From the NCBI RefSeq assembly GCF_030272615.1, contig NC_081405.1, forward strand, positions 156,042,454 through 156,106,453: a stretch of DNA of 64,000 bases, given 5' to 3'. Within the stretch, counting starts at the first letter, position 1; each line of letters opens with the position of its first letter. Under the pieces are notes generated by a model that saw nothing but the letters and a program-made list of their open reading frames with translations, ran no database searches and was not told the origin of the DNA. Shown piece after piece: positions 34,622-43,642 of the stretch. The position numbers and the translations under genes are program-made. Source of the stretch: Cryptomeria japonica. Taxonomy: Eukaryota > Streptophyta > Pinopsida > Cupressales > Cupressaceae.

Positions 34622-35419
34622 TCTTCTTCTCTATACTCATCTGTCCCTTGAATATATCCTTCTCTCTAGGGTTATTCTGCTATCTTCTTCTCACCTTCTC
34701 CTCAGCCTTCAAAGTATACTAGTAAGCTTCCTCAACTGTGAAAATATTTAACATACTCATTTCATCTTGAATTTCAAATGCAAGTCCATTTTGTACCTTG
34801 CCACCTTTTCTCTATCCATCTCTCTATGTCCAAATTAGATCATTACTTTGTAAAAATCCTTGGTATAGTCTTTCACAGTCATGTTTCTCTACTTTAAGTT
34901 TTGCAACTTCTTGAACAAATCCAAATCATACTCTCTTGGAATGAGCTTAGCCTTCAATCTCGCTACCACTTGTCTCCACCGGGTGATCTTCATTTTACCA
35001 TTCTCCACTCTATCTCTCTGCAACTCTTTCCACAACAAGGTAACATGCCCTTTCAATTTAGTTTGTGCCAACCCAACCCTCTGCGGATCCTTAACATCCT
35101 CAAATTTAAAGTAGTCCTCCAACTCTTTGATCCAATCAATCAAGTCTTCTGCATTTAGCATCCCGGAAAAGTTTGAAGCCTCAACTTTATGTATTTTACT
35201 TGCTTCTTCCACTGCTCTCATAAATATTTCTTCTCTTCCATCTTCCGATCCTTCAACCTCTTCTTCTTCAAGCTCTTCTCCATCTTTTTCCTATTCATCC
35301 TCAGACTCCGGATTCCTCCGCAAACTAGCCAATTCTTTCCAAATCTCATTCCTCATCTCATTCTTGAAATCCTCCATGATTTGATCTACCCTCTGGGGGT
35401 TCATCCTTCTAGGCGACAT
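34480..35419 (-). pseudogene. Gypsy B gag with CCHC knuckle
   Basis: The start is probably the ATG at 35417-35419 (MSPRRMNPQRVDQIMEDF). Then come an acidic stretch with Ser/Glu runs, the capsid part (ASNFSGMLNAEDLIDWIKELEDYF, RVGLAQTKLKGHVTLLWKEL, WRQVVARLKAKLIPREY) and, in a shifted frame near 34490-34540, a CCHC zinc knuckle (CFQCGETGHRFYEC). This is the retrotrans_gag order. Several stops lie between 34620 and 34880. The knuckle overlaps the protease-frame ORF because of a frameshift. Confidence 0.88.
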
Positions 35420-35614
35420 CTCCTCCCTTGTTAAGGTGAACTGCCTCAACTCGGCGATCTGACTGCTGGTTTCAATTTCCTCACACTCGGAAATCTATTG
35501 AACACACTCGTAGCCTACCTCCACTTGATTATATGTTCACCCAAAGGAATGCCTACCTCAAGGTTCACAACTAGGTCTTCCACCAACCGATTCATAACCT
35601 GCTCTGATACCACT

Positions 35615-36425
35615 TGGTGCAACCATAATCTGGTGAGTCCTCAAAGAGAACAAACTAGATCATGCAACAAGAGTAACAAAATGGAAGCAACAACAACATA
35701 TTAAAAAATAACATAATCAAATTTCTGCATCACCATATATTCATCATAGATCATCTGGCAATCAACCGGTTACATGCAGGCTAACAAGCCAAAATATAAC
35801 CGACAACCAACTGGTTATAGGCAAGCTAAGATATAATCCATCCGGATCTCTGAGGGACCTCCGAATTATCAATCATGTAACTAGGAACTCATAAACCTCT
35901 CCTTCTTACAAAATATCTCATATTGTTATACCCTCTAAAATATATTCGGGTCGGCCACAAAAGATTACATTTACCAAGACAGGAAAATGAAACGTGTAAA
36001 TAGTTCTGTCCCAAGAATGAAAGGAAATCCCTCCGAAAAAGAACAACCAAGGAGCGCAGATCAATAGGAAGGTCAAACAAGGACTCATGATCATTGAGCA
36101 ATACCACAAATAGATCCACATGCCAAGAGATTGCTCCACACGAGAAGAAATCAACAAATAGTCGTTAAGCCCAAAAACTGCTCTGGTAACCTAGAATAGT
36201 CAAACCGGAAGGAACATCTCATCGGTAAAGAACCCAAAAGGACTAAAAATATAGAATTAAGTAGAAGAACACGTGTGGAAACTGAAAATCTAATCCGCAA
36301 TGAAAAGAAACCAGCTACCGGAAGAACACAGAAACTAAAACACTGAACTTGAACAAAACAAAACTAAAAGGAAATATTTTTGGTTAATGCAAGATTGATC
36401 AAATATCGGGGATGCTCCTGCATCA
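35615..36425 (-). repeat. Gypsy B 5' LTR
   Basis: It begins TGGTGCAACCATAATCTGG three bases from the primer-site complement and ends GCTCCTGCATCA, then the duplication CTTAG. It carries about 30 extra bases near 35800-35830 (a second ...AACCAACTGGTTATAGGCAAG copy) relative to the other LTR. Confidence 0.9.
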
Positions 36426-36430
36426 CTTAG

Positions 36431-37260
36431 TTCTCCTAAGAAGCACAAACCTAACTTGGGATGTGATACACCCCCTTTGATCTTGGATATTAGGCCGAAG
36501 GATATCCCAAGTAAAGGAAAGCAAATTCAAACAAACCCTAGCTATGGTCATACTAAGTCTATTAGTGGTAAGATAAAAATGGTTTGTATGTCTTCTTAGA
36601 ATAATTCTATAGTTTCCCTCCCCCCTCCTATTGACCTATTTGAAAATGAGCCTACTAAAGACAAGATTACCAACTCCTTATGTAAGTACAAGTGACCTAG
36701 GCTAGCCAAATTATCTGCGACAACCAAAATTGTTGAGGCCATTGAGAATTATCCCCCAAAAGAGAAGAGTGATGATAAATTTGAGGGTTCTACCTTCAAT
36801 GAAACTGGTTTTGCAAGCAATGAGGAAACTCAAGATGACCCCTTGAATTTGGTTCTAGAGGACTCTCTATCCCATTCACCCCCGATGGGAAAACAATTAA
36901 ACAAAGCTTTGGAAGGGATAAACAATATTAAGGATTATGAGGATGATGATGTTTGGATGTTGAAGGAGAACTTAAGGAATGCTATGATTTGCAAAGGATT
37001 GTTGTGATGATTCAGGACCTCAGTGCAAAAGTGGAGAATCTAGAGACACCTAAAAATTGCTTGGGATGTGAAAGAAAAAAAGATTAGATTAGGAAGTTGG
37101 ACAACAAATATCTAGGACCTGATAAAAATCAATTATTGCTTGATGCAAAAATGTGTTATGCTGGTTGTGGCAATTGTTAAAAAGATCAAGAGAAAGAAGA
37201 AGAGAAAAGGCCCTACTATGATAGGGAGAGAAAGGACAAAGGGAAATAAGAACAATAACC
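36431..37260 (+). pseudogene. Decayed acidic/coiled-coil ORF, unknown
   Basis: A plus-strand coding-like reading starts directly after Gypsy B: SPKKHKPNLGCDTPPLILD, KPKDIPSKGKQIQT, later KITNSLCKYK, PRLAKLSATTKIVEAIENYP, an acidic part (DDPLNLVLEDSLSHSP) and, in another frame, a heptad-like DLQRIVVMIQDLSAKVENLE. The last is followed by NCLGCE and a Cys pair (MCYAGCGNC). Stops and frame changes are frequent. Composition and order are like the decayed ORF at 17.9-20.3 kb, and both may be gag-like, but I cannot show homology. Its 5' part seems to have been cut by Gypsy B. Confidence 0.4.
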
Positions 37261-38312
37261 TTCTTCTATGGGAGGAGGTATTAAAAGACATGATAAATAA
37301 TTTGAGCCATTTAGTTTAGTTCCCCTTATAGTTTCTTTTGTTGTTGTTTAGTCCTAAGTGCTCTGCTAATTCTTTTTACTGCTACTCTTGATTCTCTACA
37401 CTGTTACATTTATATTTTGTTGTTTCATTTTTGCTAAACCCTTTGGTTGGTGGACTTTCTCTCCAAGCCAATTTTTTTTGTTTCCAATGTTTTAAGTTCT
37501 GAATTATATGAGTTGGGGCCCTTTCGCAATTAACATAATAAAAAACATAATGTCGATGTAAAGTTTTCACAAATGAATATGTGTAATCTTAATTTTTTTT
37601 TTATGACAAAGAGAATAATATAAACAGGACAATTTCCCCAAAGAAGAATGCATAATCTAAAACAATTATTTATTTAAGTGATAAGAAGGATATTGCGAAA
37701 AGAATGATTTCATAAATGATACACATTCGATCTTAAAAAAATTAAAATTATTTTGTTTTAAAGATTTTGTTACTTGATGCAGAAATGTGTTATGCTAGTT
37801 GTGATGGTTGCTAATAAGATCAAGAGAAATAAGAAGTGGAAGGACTTTGCTATGATGGGGAGTGGAAGGACGAAGGCGGAGATAAACATCAACCTGCTTC
37901 CATGGGAGGAGGAAGTAAATGACATGATGGATAGTTGGGGCTATTTGCGTTAGTGCCCTTGTAGTTTCATTGGTTGCTATTTATTCCTAGGTGCTTTGTT
38001 AATTCTTTTTACTGCTACGCTTGATTCACTGAACTATTACGTTTATATTTTTTTGTTTCATTTTGGCTAAACTCTTTGGTTGGTTGGATCTCTCGAAGCC
38101 CATTTTTTTGTTTGGATGTTTTACGTGTTGAATTGTATGGGTTGGGGATCTTCCCCACAACATAATAAAAAGAATAATGTGTATATAAAGATTTCACAAA
38201 TGAAACATGTGTAATCTTAAAAAAAGTTTTTTTTAATCAGAAAGAGCATAATATAAATAGGAAAAATTCCCAAACAAAGCATGTGTAATCTAAAACATTT
38301 CTTTATATTAGT
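37139..38312 (+). repeat. Tandem duplication, unit about 634 bp
   Basis: 37139-37772 and 37773-38312 are diverged direct copies. Each starts CTTGATGCA(A/G)AAATGTGTTATGCT, holds GATCAAGAGAAA, ATGGGAGGAGG, AATTCTTTTTACTGCTAC and GGTTGGTTGGA-like blocks, and ends with ATGTGTAATCT-type repeats. The first copy includes the end of the decayed ORF upstream. Confidence 0.8.
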
Positions 38313-38529
38313 TCCAACTTGGCAGGAACTAAGCTATAGTGGACCTCTTGTTTACAACCATCCTTAACTATTGAAGGATCTTGGATAGTCAATATATACT
38401 AATAAAATGAAATTTTTTTATGTAAACATGCTCCTTTCCTATGCTCCCTTTAGATCTCAAAGACCATTAAATCAAAATTCCTTTTAACTAGTAGATCTTG
38501 TAATGGCTAAATATCATTGGATTATCGAG

Positions 38530-38945
38530 ATTGACTTTTAGGAAATAATTTTTTAATTAGAAGCAAAAGAAATTATGTGCGTTTCAAGCATCATCTAATT
38601 ATGACATCAAATTATTGGAAGCCAAACACTTTAATTAAAAGAGCATATCTACCTAGATGCCAAGAAAATCATGAAGAGCAAGTGACCATGAATATGAATT
38701 TGGAGTTTGGGATATGTGCAAAAGGGCAAATATTTAACACTTTCACAAGGATTAAAACATAAAGGAATGAGAGAAGGTTATATTGTGATATCTCAAATTG
38801 GTAATCTAGATAGAGTTCCTTGAAAAAGATATATGAATAAAAAACAAGGATGGTAAAGGTGCAAGACATGCGCCCTAGTTGAATTATCTCTTGTTGATTA
38901 TTGATGTTTAAGGCTTCAAAATGTTGTGAAGAGTTAGAAAGTTGG
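38530..38945 (+). repeat. 400-bp dispersed repeat, second copy
   Basis: It matches 32040-32450 over most of its length, sharing ATCATCTAATTATGACATC, ATGCCAAGAAAATCA, GAATATGAATTTGGAG, ATATCTCAAATTGGTA and TTGTTGATTATTGATGTTTA. The two copies lie either side of Gypsy B in the same orientation. No TG/CA ends or primer site are seen. Confidence 0.8.
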
Positions 38946-38984
38946 ATTATATCTTTAGTATTTATCTTAATGAGAGTGAAAATA

Positions 38985-39680
38985 ATGTTGATGTAAAGAT
39001 TTTGCAAATGAAAGATGTGTATTTGTAAAAAAAATGTTAACGAGTATAATATAGTTAGGACAATTTCACAAATGAAGCATGTGTAATCTAAAATATTTCT
39101 TTATTTTAGTGATAAGAAACATAATGGGAAAAGAATGATTTCATAAATGATACACATGCAATCTTTAATAAAATATTTATTTTGATGTTAAAATTTCACA
39201 AATGAAACATGTGTAATCTTGAAAAAAATGGTTATTTTGATGACACAAAGTATATAAATAGGACAATTTTACAAATGAAGCACGTGTAATCTAAAACATT
39301 TCTTTACTTTAGTGATAAGAAGCATAATGTGAAAAGAATAATTTCAAAAATGACACAAATACAAATTTTAAAAAATTATTTATTCTGATGTGAAGACTTT
39401 ACAAATGAAACATGTGCAATCTTCTAAAAAATATTTATTTTGACGATAGAGCACATAATAGAAATAGATTAATTTCACAAATAAAACATGTGTAATATAA
39501 AATATTTATTTATTTTAGTGATAAGAAACATAACGTTGAAAAAAATGATTTCATAAATGATACACATGCAATCTTTAAAAAATATTTATATTTCGATAAT
39601 AAACATGTGGAATCTGAAATATTTTTTATTTCAATGTTAGAGACAATAATTTCAAAAACAAAACGTGTAATTAATGTTAG
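38985..39680. repeat. Satellite-like short tandem array
   Basis: About ten to twelve degenerate units of about 60 bp alternate TTCACAAATGAA(A/G)CATGTGTAATCT, an A-rich run, TATTTATTTT-G-ATG and AGAAACATAATG-like blocks. Single units also occur at 37565-37760 and 38190-38312. No ORF lies in it. Confidence 0.8.
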
Positions 39681-39699
39681 AGAGCATATGCTGTTTGAA

Positions 39700-39869
39700 T
39701 ATTTGATCGTAGGTAACAAACAAATTAAATATGCTATATAAACAAACAAATTGAATGTACTATATATGCAGAGTTTTTATTGACTATTTGATCGTAGGTA
39801 ACAAACAGATTAAATATGCTATATAAACAAACAAATTGAATATACTATATATGCAGAGTTTTTATTGAC
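39700..39869 (+). repeat. 85-bp tandem duplication upstream of terpene synthase
   Basis: Unit 39700-39784 is followed directly by 39785-39869, with only two or three differences. Each unit holds GATCGTAGGTAACAAAC, GCTATATAAACAAAC and ACTATATATGCAGAG, so potential TATA and AT-rich factor sites are doubled. It lies about 210-380 bp before the gene's ATG. Confidence 0.9.
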
Positions 39870-40003
39870 CGTCTAATATAATAATAGAAGTACAATCTTT
39901 AATGGCAGAATAAAGTAAGCATGGTTGAATATGCAGGCTCAGACAAATAATTTTGAAAAGTCAGAAGATTTTGGTCTGTTCTTTTGTACCACTCATCATT
40001 TTT

Positions 40004-40012
40004 CTCTATAAA
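40004..40012 (+). promoter_or_regulatory. Likely TATA box of terpene synthase gene
   Basis: TCTATAAAG within TTTCTCTATAAAGAGTG lies about 70 bases before the ATG at 40081, with a short A/C-rich leader (GGCAACAAACAAGGATTCC) between. The spacing fits a plant promoter with a leader of about 40 bases. Transcription start is not shown by the sequence. Confidence 0.5.
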
Positions 40013-40080
40013 GAGTGTGGCAACAAACAAGGATTCCATGAAATAAACAAACAAACATTGCTTGCACACTAAATCTTGCA

Positions 40081-41603
40081 ATGGCTCTTGTCTCCATTTT
40101 CCCTTCTGATTTGAGCTTGTGCCATAGTCTCAAACCTTACCCTCCCCAGTCCCACAATCTTCAGCTTTGCAATAAAGCAGTGCCATTAATACAAAGAAAT
40201 AAGCTTAACCCTATCATCAATCAGGCTTTATCTATAGCTGAAATCCCATTGAGGCGCACTGGTAAACATTATCCCAACTTGTGGGGCGATGGTTTTATCC
40301 AGTCTATTCCAAAGTGTCCTTATGAGGCAAGCTAGTTTATATTTTCTACTGATATATTTGTTTCATACAGTTTATAGATTTTGAAATTGATTAAATTATT
40401 GGCATTCCAAAATTCACTTTAGGGTTTTGAGTTTGGACACGTTCATCAATGATTTTTTTAATTTGAGCTTGCCAATTGTAACTTTTTAGTACAAAAATAT
40501 AAAATGCGAAGTATATTGTTGTTGGGATTTCACAAGCTGAAAGTTTTGGGAATCTTATTAGCGAGATCAAAGACATGTTCAATGAATCACATGCAGATAA
40601 TGCTTCCTGAATTCTTGTCTTGGTGGATAATATCGAACGTCTTGGAATAGATCGACATTTCCAAAAGGAAATCAAACATGCCCTTGATTTTGTTTACAGG
40701 TTTTTTTTATACATCTTATAGTACTATATATTATCATAAGACAATATGCCATCAATATGTATATAATAGTTTTGAAGGGAATACAACAGGTATTGGGGCA
40801 AATGCCAAAGAGATCTCAACACCATGACCTTGGGCTTTCGAATTATTAGACTCCATAGATATCCTGTTTCTCTAGGTATAATCTATGTTTTAAGTGTAAA
40901 TTCCTCAATAGTTTTGATATATGTCTGATTGTGAAAATATAAAACATTTTGACTTATTTCTAATCTGATTTTTGGGTTCACTTGATATTTCTATATTTAC
41001 CAATAGAATATTGTGGAATATATAATGGTAGGATTAATGTTGGGACACTTTAGAAAAACAAATGGGCAGTTCTTGTGCTCCACTACTCAAACAGAGGAGG
41101 AGAAAATTTTGGACGAGGCTAAGGAAATCTCTACTGCATATTTAAATCAAGGTATGGAGAAGAGTGTGATCAACTCCAACCTTTTACAAGAGGTAAGCTT
41201 AAAAAGACTAGAAGATTGATGCCTCTATGAAGTGCACATGCTTTTACCATAAAACTTGTTCATTTCTTATATATATTATATCATACAAACTCCTTTGTTT
41301 ATATTGTAATAATACCATTGTTTTATGCAGATATCATTCAATCTGGAGTATGGCTGGTACACCAATCTGCACAGATTGGAAGCAAAGAAATATATTCAAA
41401 TTTACGGAGAAAATAATTTGTGGGCTAGGTAGTTGCAACACCTTTTATATAGTATTACATAAATAAATTTTCTATTCGTGTCTTTGCAATGTCATTTTAC
41501 CTTTGAATTGAATATATATATCAAAAAGTTTAACTAAGATAATTGTCATTTTAGGACGGTGGACAATGACAAACTTTTATCTTTAGCTAAAATGTATTTC
41601 GAC
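40081..41603 (+). other. Terpene synthase exons 1-6a
   Basis: Exon 1 is 40081 to about 40328 (ends PYE; the donor reads GAG/GCAAGC, a GC-type donor). Exon 2 is about 40477-40699, with TGA at 40608-40610 and donor CAG/GTTTTT. Exon 3 is 40790-40875 (YWGKCQRDLNTMTLGFRIIRL, about ten residues shorter than the family after YW). Exon 4 is 41007-41192 (NGQFLCSTTQTEEE then KILDEAKEIS; about eighteen family residues are missing between these). Exon 5 is 41331-41428 (ISFNLEYGWYTNL...YGENNLWA). Exon 6 begins at 41555 (TVDNDKLLSLAKMYFD) and is cut at 41603 by the LINE. Except for exon 1, donors are GT and acceptors AG. Confidence 0.85.
41589..41603. repeat. LINE target-site duplication, left copy
   Basis: AAAATGTATTTCGAC, part of the terpene synthase exon 6. 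The identical copy is at 58961-58975. The leading A bases of the right copy merge with the LINE poly-A, so the true length is 11-15 bp. Confidence 0.95.
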
Positions 41604-41698
41604 AATCAATGGGTTTTGAGCTCTGCTAGGGTTTGAGGTTGCATATTACGTCTTCCTTGTTTTAGATAACATTCACTGCGAGATTTTTTGTGTTTATT

Positions 41699-42889
41699 AT
41701 GGCTCCGACCAACTTTAGCCCAATAGTTGATGCTGGTGCTGGAGCTACTGCAATGGACCCTCATGGAACCCCCAAACAAACGCCCTCACAAATTTATTTT
41801 GAAAGTGTTTCACGAGGTATGTCCTCGCCTGATGTTGTACTTCCTATTCAAAATTTTAATAATGCCTGTGATTGGCTTGAAAAATATACTTTGATAGGAT
41901 ACTTTGTGGGTAGGATCCCTCTTGAAAGCATGCTTCGTGATTGGGTTGCCAAAGCATGGTCTCCTCATGGAGTTTGGCTTGATGGCGTCCAAAGTCTCAC
42001 GAAAGGTTTTTTTTTATTTCGCTTTCCAAACCCTTCCCATGTAGAGGCTATTCTCTCCCATGGGCCGTAGATTGTTAGGTCATCCCTCCTAGTTTTTCAG
42101 CATTGGTCTCACAAATTTTTTGTCTCAGATGACAAAAAGTTGTGAGTTCCAGTCTAGGTTGAGTTCCTTGGTGTTCCTTTGCCCTATTTCCCTTTCATGC
42201 AAATCATTGCTCAGTCTGTTGGCAAAGTTGTTTGCCTCGAGCCAGACCATTTTTTTAATGCTCGCCCTCAAAAGAGGGTATGTGTTGAGGTTGACCTTTC
42301 TCATGACCTGAAAGAAACTGTTGATATTCAAGTGGGAGGCAACACCTTCACCTAGAAGGTGTTTTATCTGAACCTACACAACACTTGTTATCGGTGCCAG
42401 TCGACGAATCATAAGATCAGGGATTGTCCCTTGGCAACTCCAAAATTAAAACCCCTTGTTAAGGAGTTTGGCTCTCGACCTATGGAGGGACCCAAGAAGG
42501 ATGAATGGACCATTGTTGTTTGTAAAGGTAAAAAACTCTGCTGTTTCTGCCCAAAAGACTCTCATTGGTTCCAGTTATCAACTGACAATGAATCCTCCTT
42601 TATAGTCTCCGTCCTCCCTGACAGTTTCTACTCAGTTTCAAACCCTGATCAATAGGGGAAGGCCTCTTTTGAGGGTGCTACTCACCCTCCTTGGGTGCGC
42701 ACTCCTCAGGCTGTGTCTGTGATTTCTACTCTACACTCTCTACGCTTCTCTCGCAACCCTTTTGGGCGTGTTGAGATTGTAGATGGTGGTTCAGAAAAAT
42801 GACGAGTTATCTCCAATGGGGACCCATATTTTTTGTGCAATAGCTTCTCCTCTCTTGGGGACAAGGAATATATGTTGGTTTTGTCATGA
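41699..42889 (+). pseudogene. LINE ORF1 (DUF4283-like, CCHC knuckle)
   Basis: One frame of 396 codons runs from the ATG at 41699 to TGA at 42887-42889 with no frameshift. The N-terminal part (LEKYTLIGYFVGRIPLESML, DWVAKAWSP, GFFLFRFPNPSHVEAILSHGP, FLGVPLPYFP) matches the plant DUF4283 domain, an RNA-binding-like fold in L1 ORF1. A zinc knuckle CYRCQSTNHKIRDC sits near residue 225. Six in-frame stops are present: 42068 TAG, 42143 TGA, 42155 TAG, 42353 TAG, 42653 TAG and 42800 TGA. Five fall where the context suggests Trp and one where it suggests Gln. Its stop overlaps the ORF2 start in ATGA. ORF1 protein coats LINE RNA in the family. Confidence 0.9.
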
Positions 42890-43642
42890 GTTACATCTCA
42901 TGGAATGTTCAAGGTCTCACAAACCTCACCAAAAAATATTCTATTCGTGATGTTCATCAACGTATTGTAGGCTTGGATGTTCTTTGCCTCTAGGAAGTTA
43001 AGATTGCAGGTTTCATGCTCAATGCTGTATGTCGTGTTATTTGGCCTGATAGCCTTTTTTTTGCTTCCCAACATGAAGCTAGTCAAGGTGGAGTTGCTAC
43101 TCTCATTTCCCCTCTGTGGTGCTCTACAGTTATTTCTCATGGCTTTGATCCTATGCAGTGCGTCATTTGGGTTTTGCTTTCAATCGATAATCATTCCATT
43201 GGGATCGTTAATATTTATGCTCCCAATGATTTGGTTGAAAGATCATACCTCTGGCAATAGATCACGGACAATCTGCCACCTGCCACTTGGGTCATGTGTG
43301 GGGACTTCAATATGGTTGAGGTGGCTTCCGATAAGGATGGATTTTTGCCTTTCCACTAGACAACTGTTGAGCGGGAAGCCTGGTACTATATGCGCAATAA
43401 ATTGGGTCTTTTTAACCCCAACACCAACCATCACCATCCTATTGGGGTCTGACACACTTGGTCTAATTTCAGAGCTAGCTCTAACATAATTCTTAAAAGG
43501 CTTGATCGTGCTATGATATCTGCACAATATTTTTTCTCTTTTTCTGAAGATCATTATCTTCCCGTCACTCCTCTTGTTGATGTGACACTGTCAGACCACT
43601 TCACTATAAAGTTTAGCATTGAATGGCATATAGCTAGGCAAC
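42886..43642 (+). pseudogene. LINE ORF2, 5' part (endonuclease)
   Basis: ORF2 starts at the ATG at 42886, within the ATGA that ends ORF1. The 252 codons before the Copia insertion form an apurinic/apyrimidinic endonuclease: ISWNVQGLTN, the family's L-Q-E-V-K with TAG for Gln (42991), GIVNIYAPND, WVMCGDFNMVE, KRLDRAMIS and the catalytic LSDH. Stops at 42991, 43258, 43357 (TAG) and 43450 (TGA) break it, with no frameshift. In the family this domain nicks target DNA to prime reverse transcription. The reading resumes at 55259 in the same frame once one TSD copy is removed. Confidence 0.92.
43638..43642. repeat. Copia target-site duplication, left copy (GCAAC)
   Basis: GCAAC precedes the 5' LTR and is repeated exactly at 55254-55258 after the 3' LTR. 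Removing one copy and the Copia restores the LINE ORF2 frame. Confidence 0.97.

Larger units (their letters stand above)
32748..36425 (-). mobile_element. Ty3/Gypsy deletion derivative lacking RT, RNase H and INT
   Basis: Two LTRs (32748-33526 and 35615-36425) with a TSD of CTTAG at 32743-32747 and 36426-36430. The primer site reads TGGTATCAGAGC on the minus strand (35601-35612). Between them lie only gag and protease (about 2.1 kb). The pol part that should follow the protease is missing, and the reading runs from protease straight to the LTR-proximal leader. It is therefore an internally deleted, non-autonomous copy that still integrated, or was deleted afterwards. It resembles Gypsy A in LTR blocks and protease linker. 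Confidence 0.9.
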
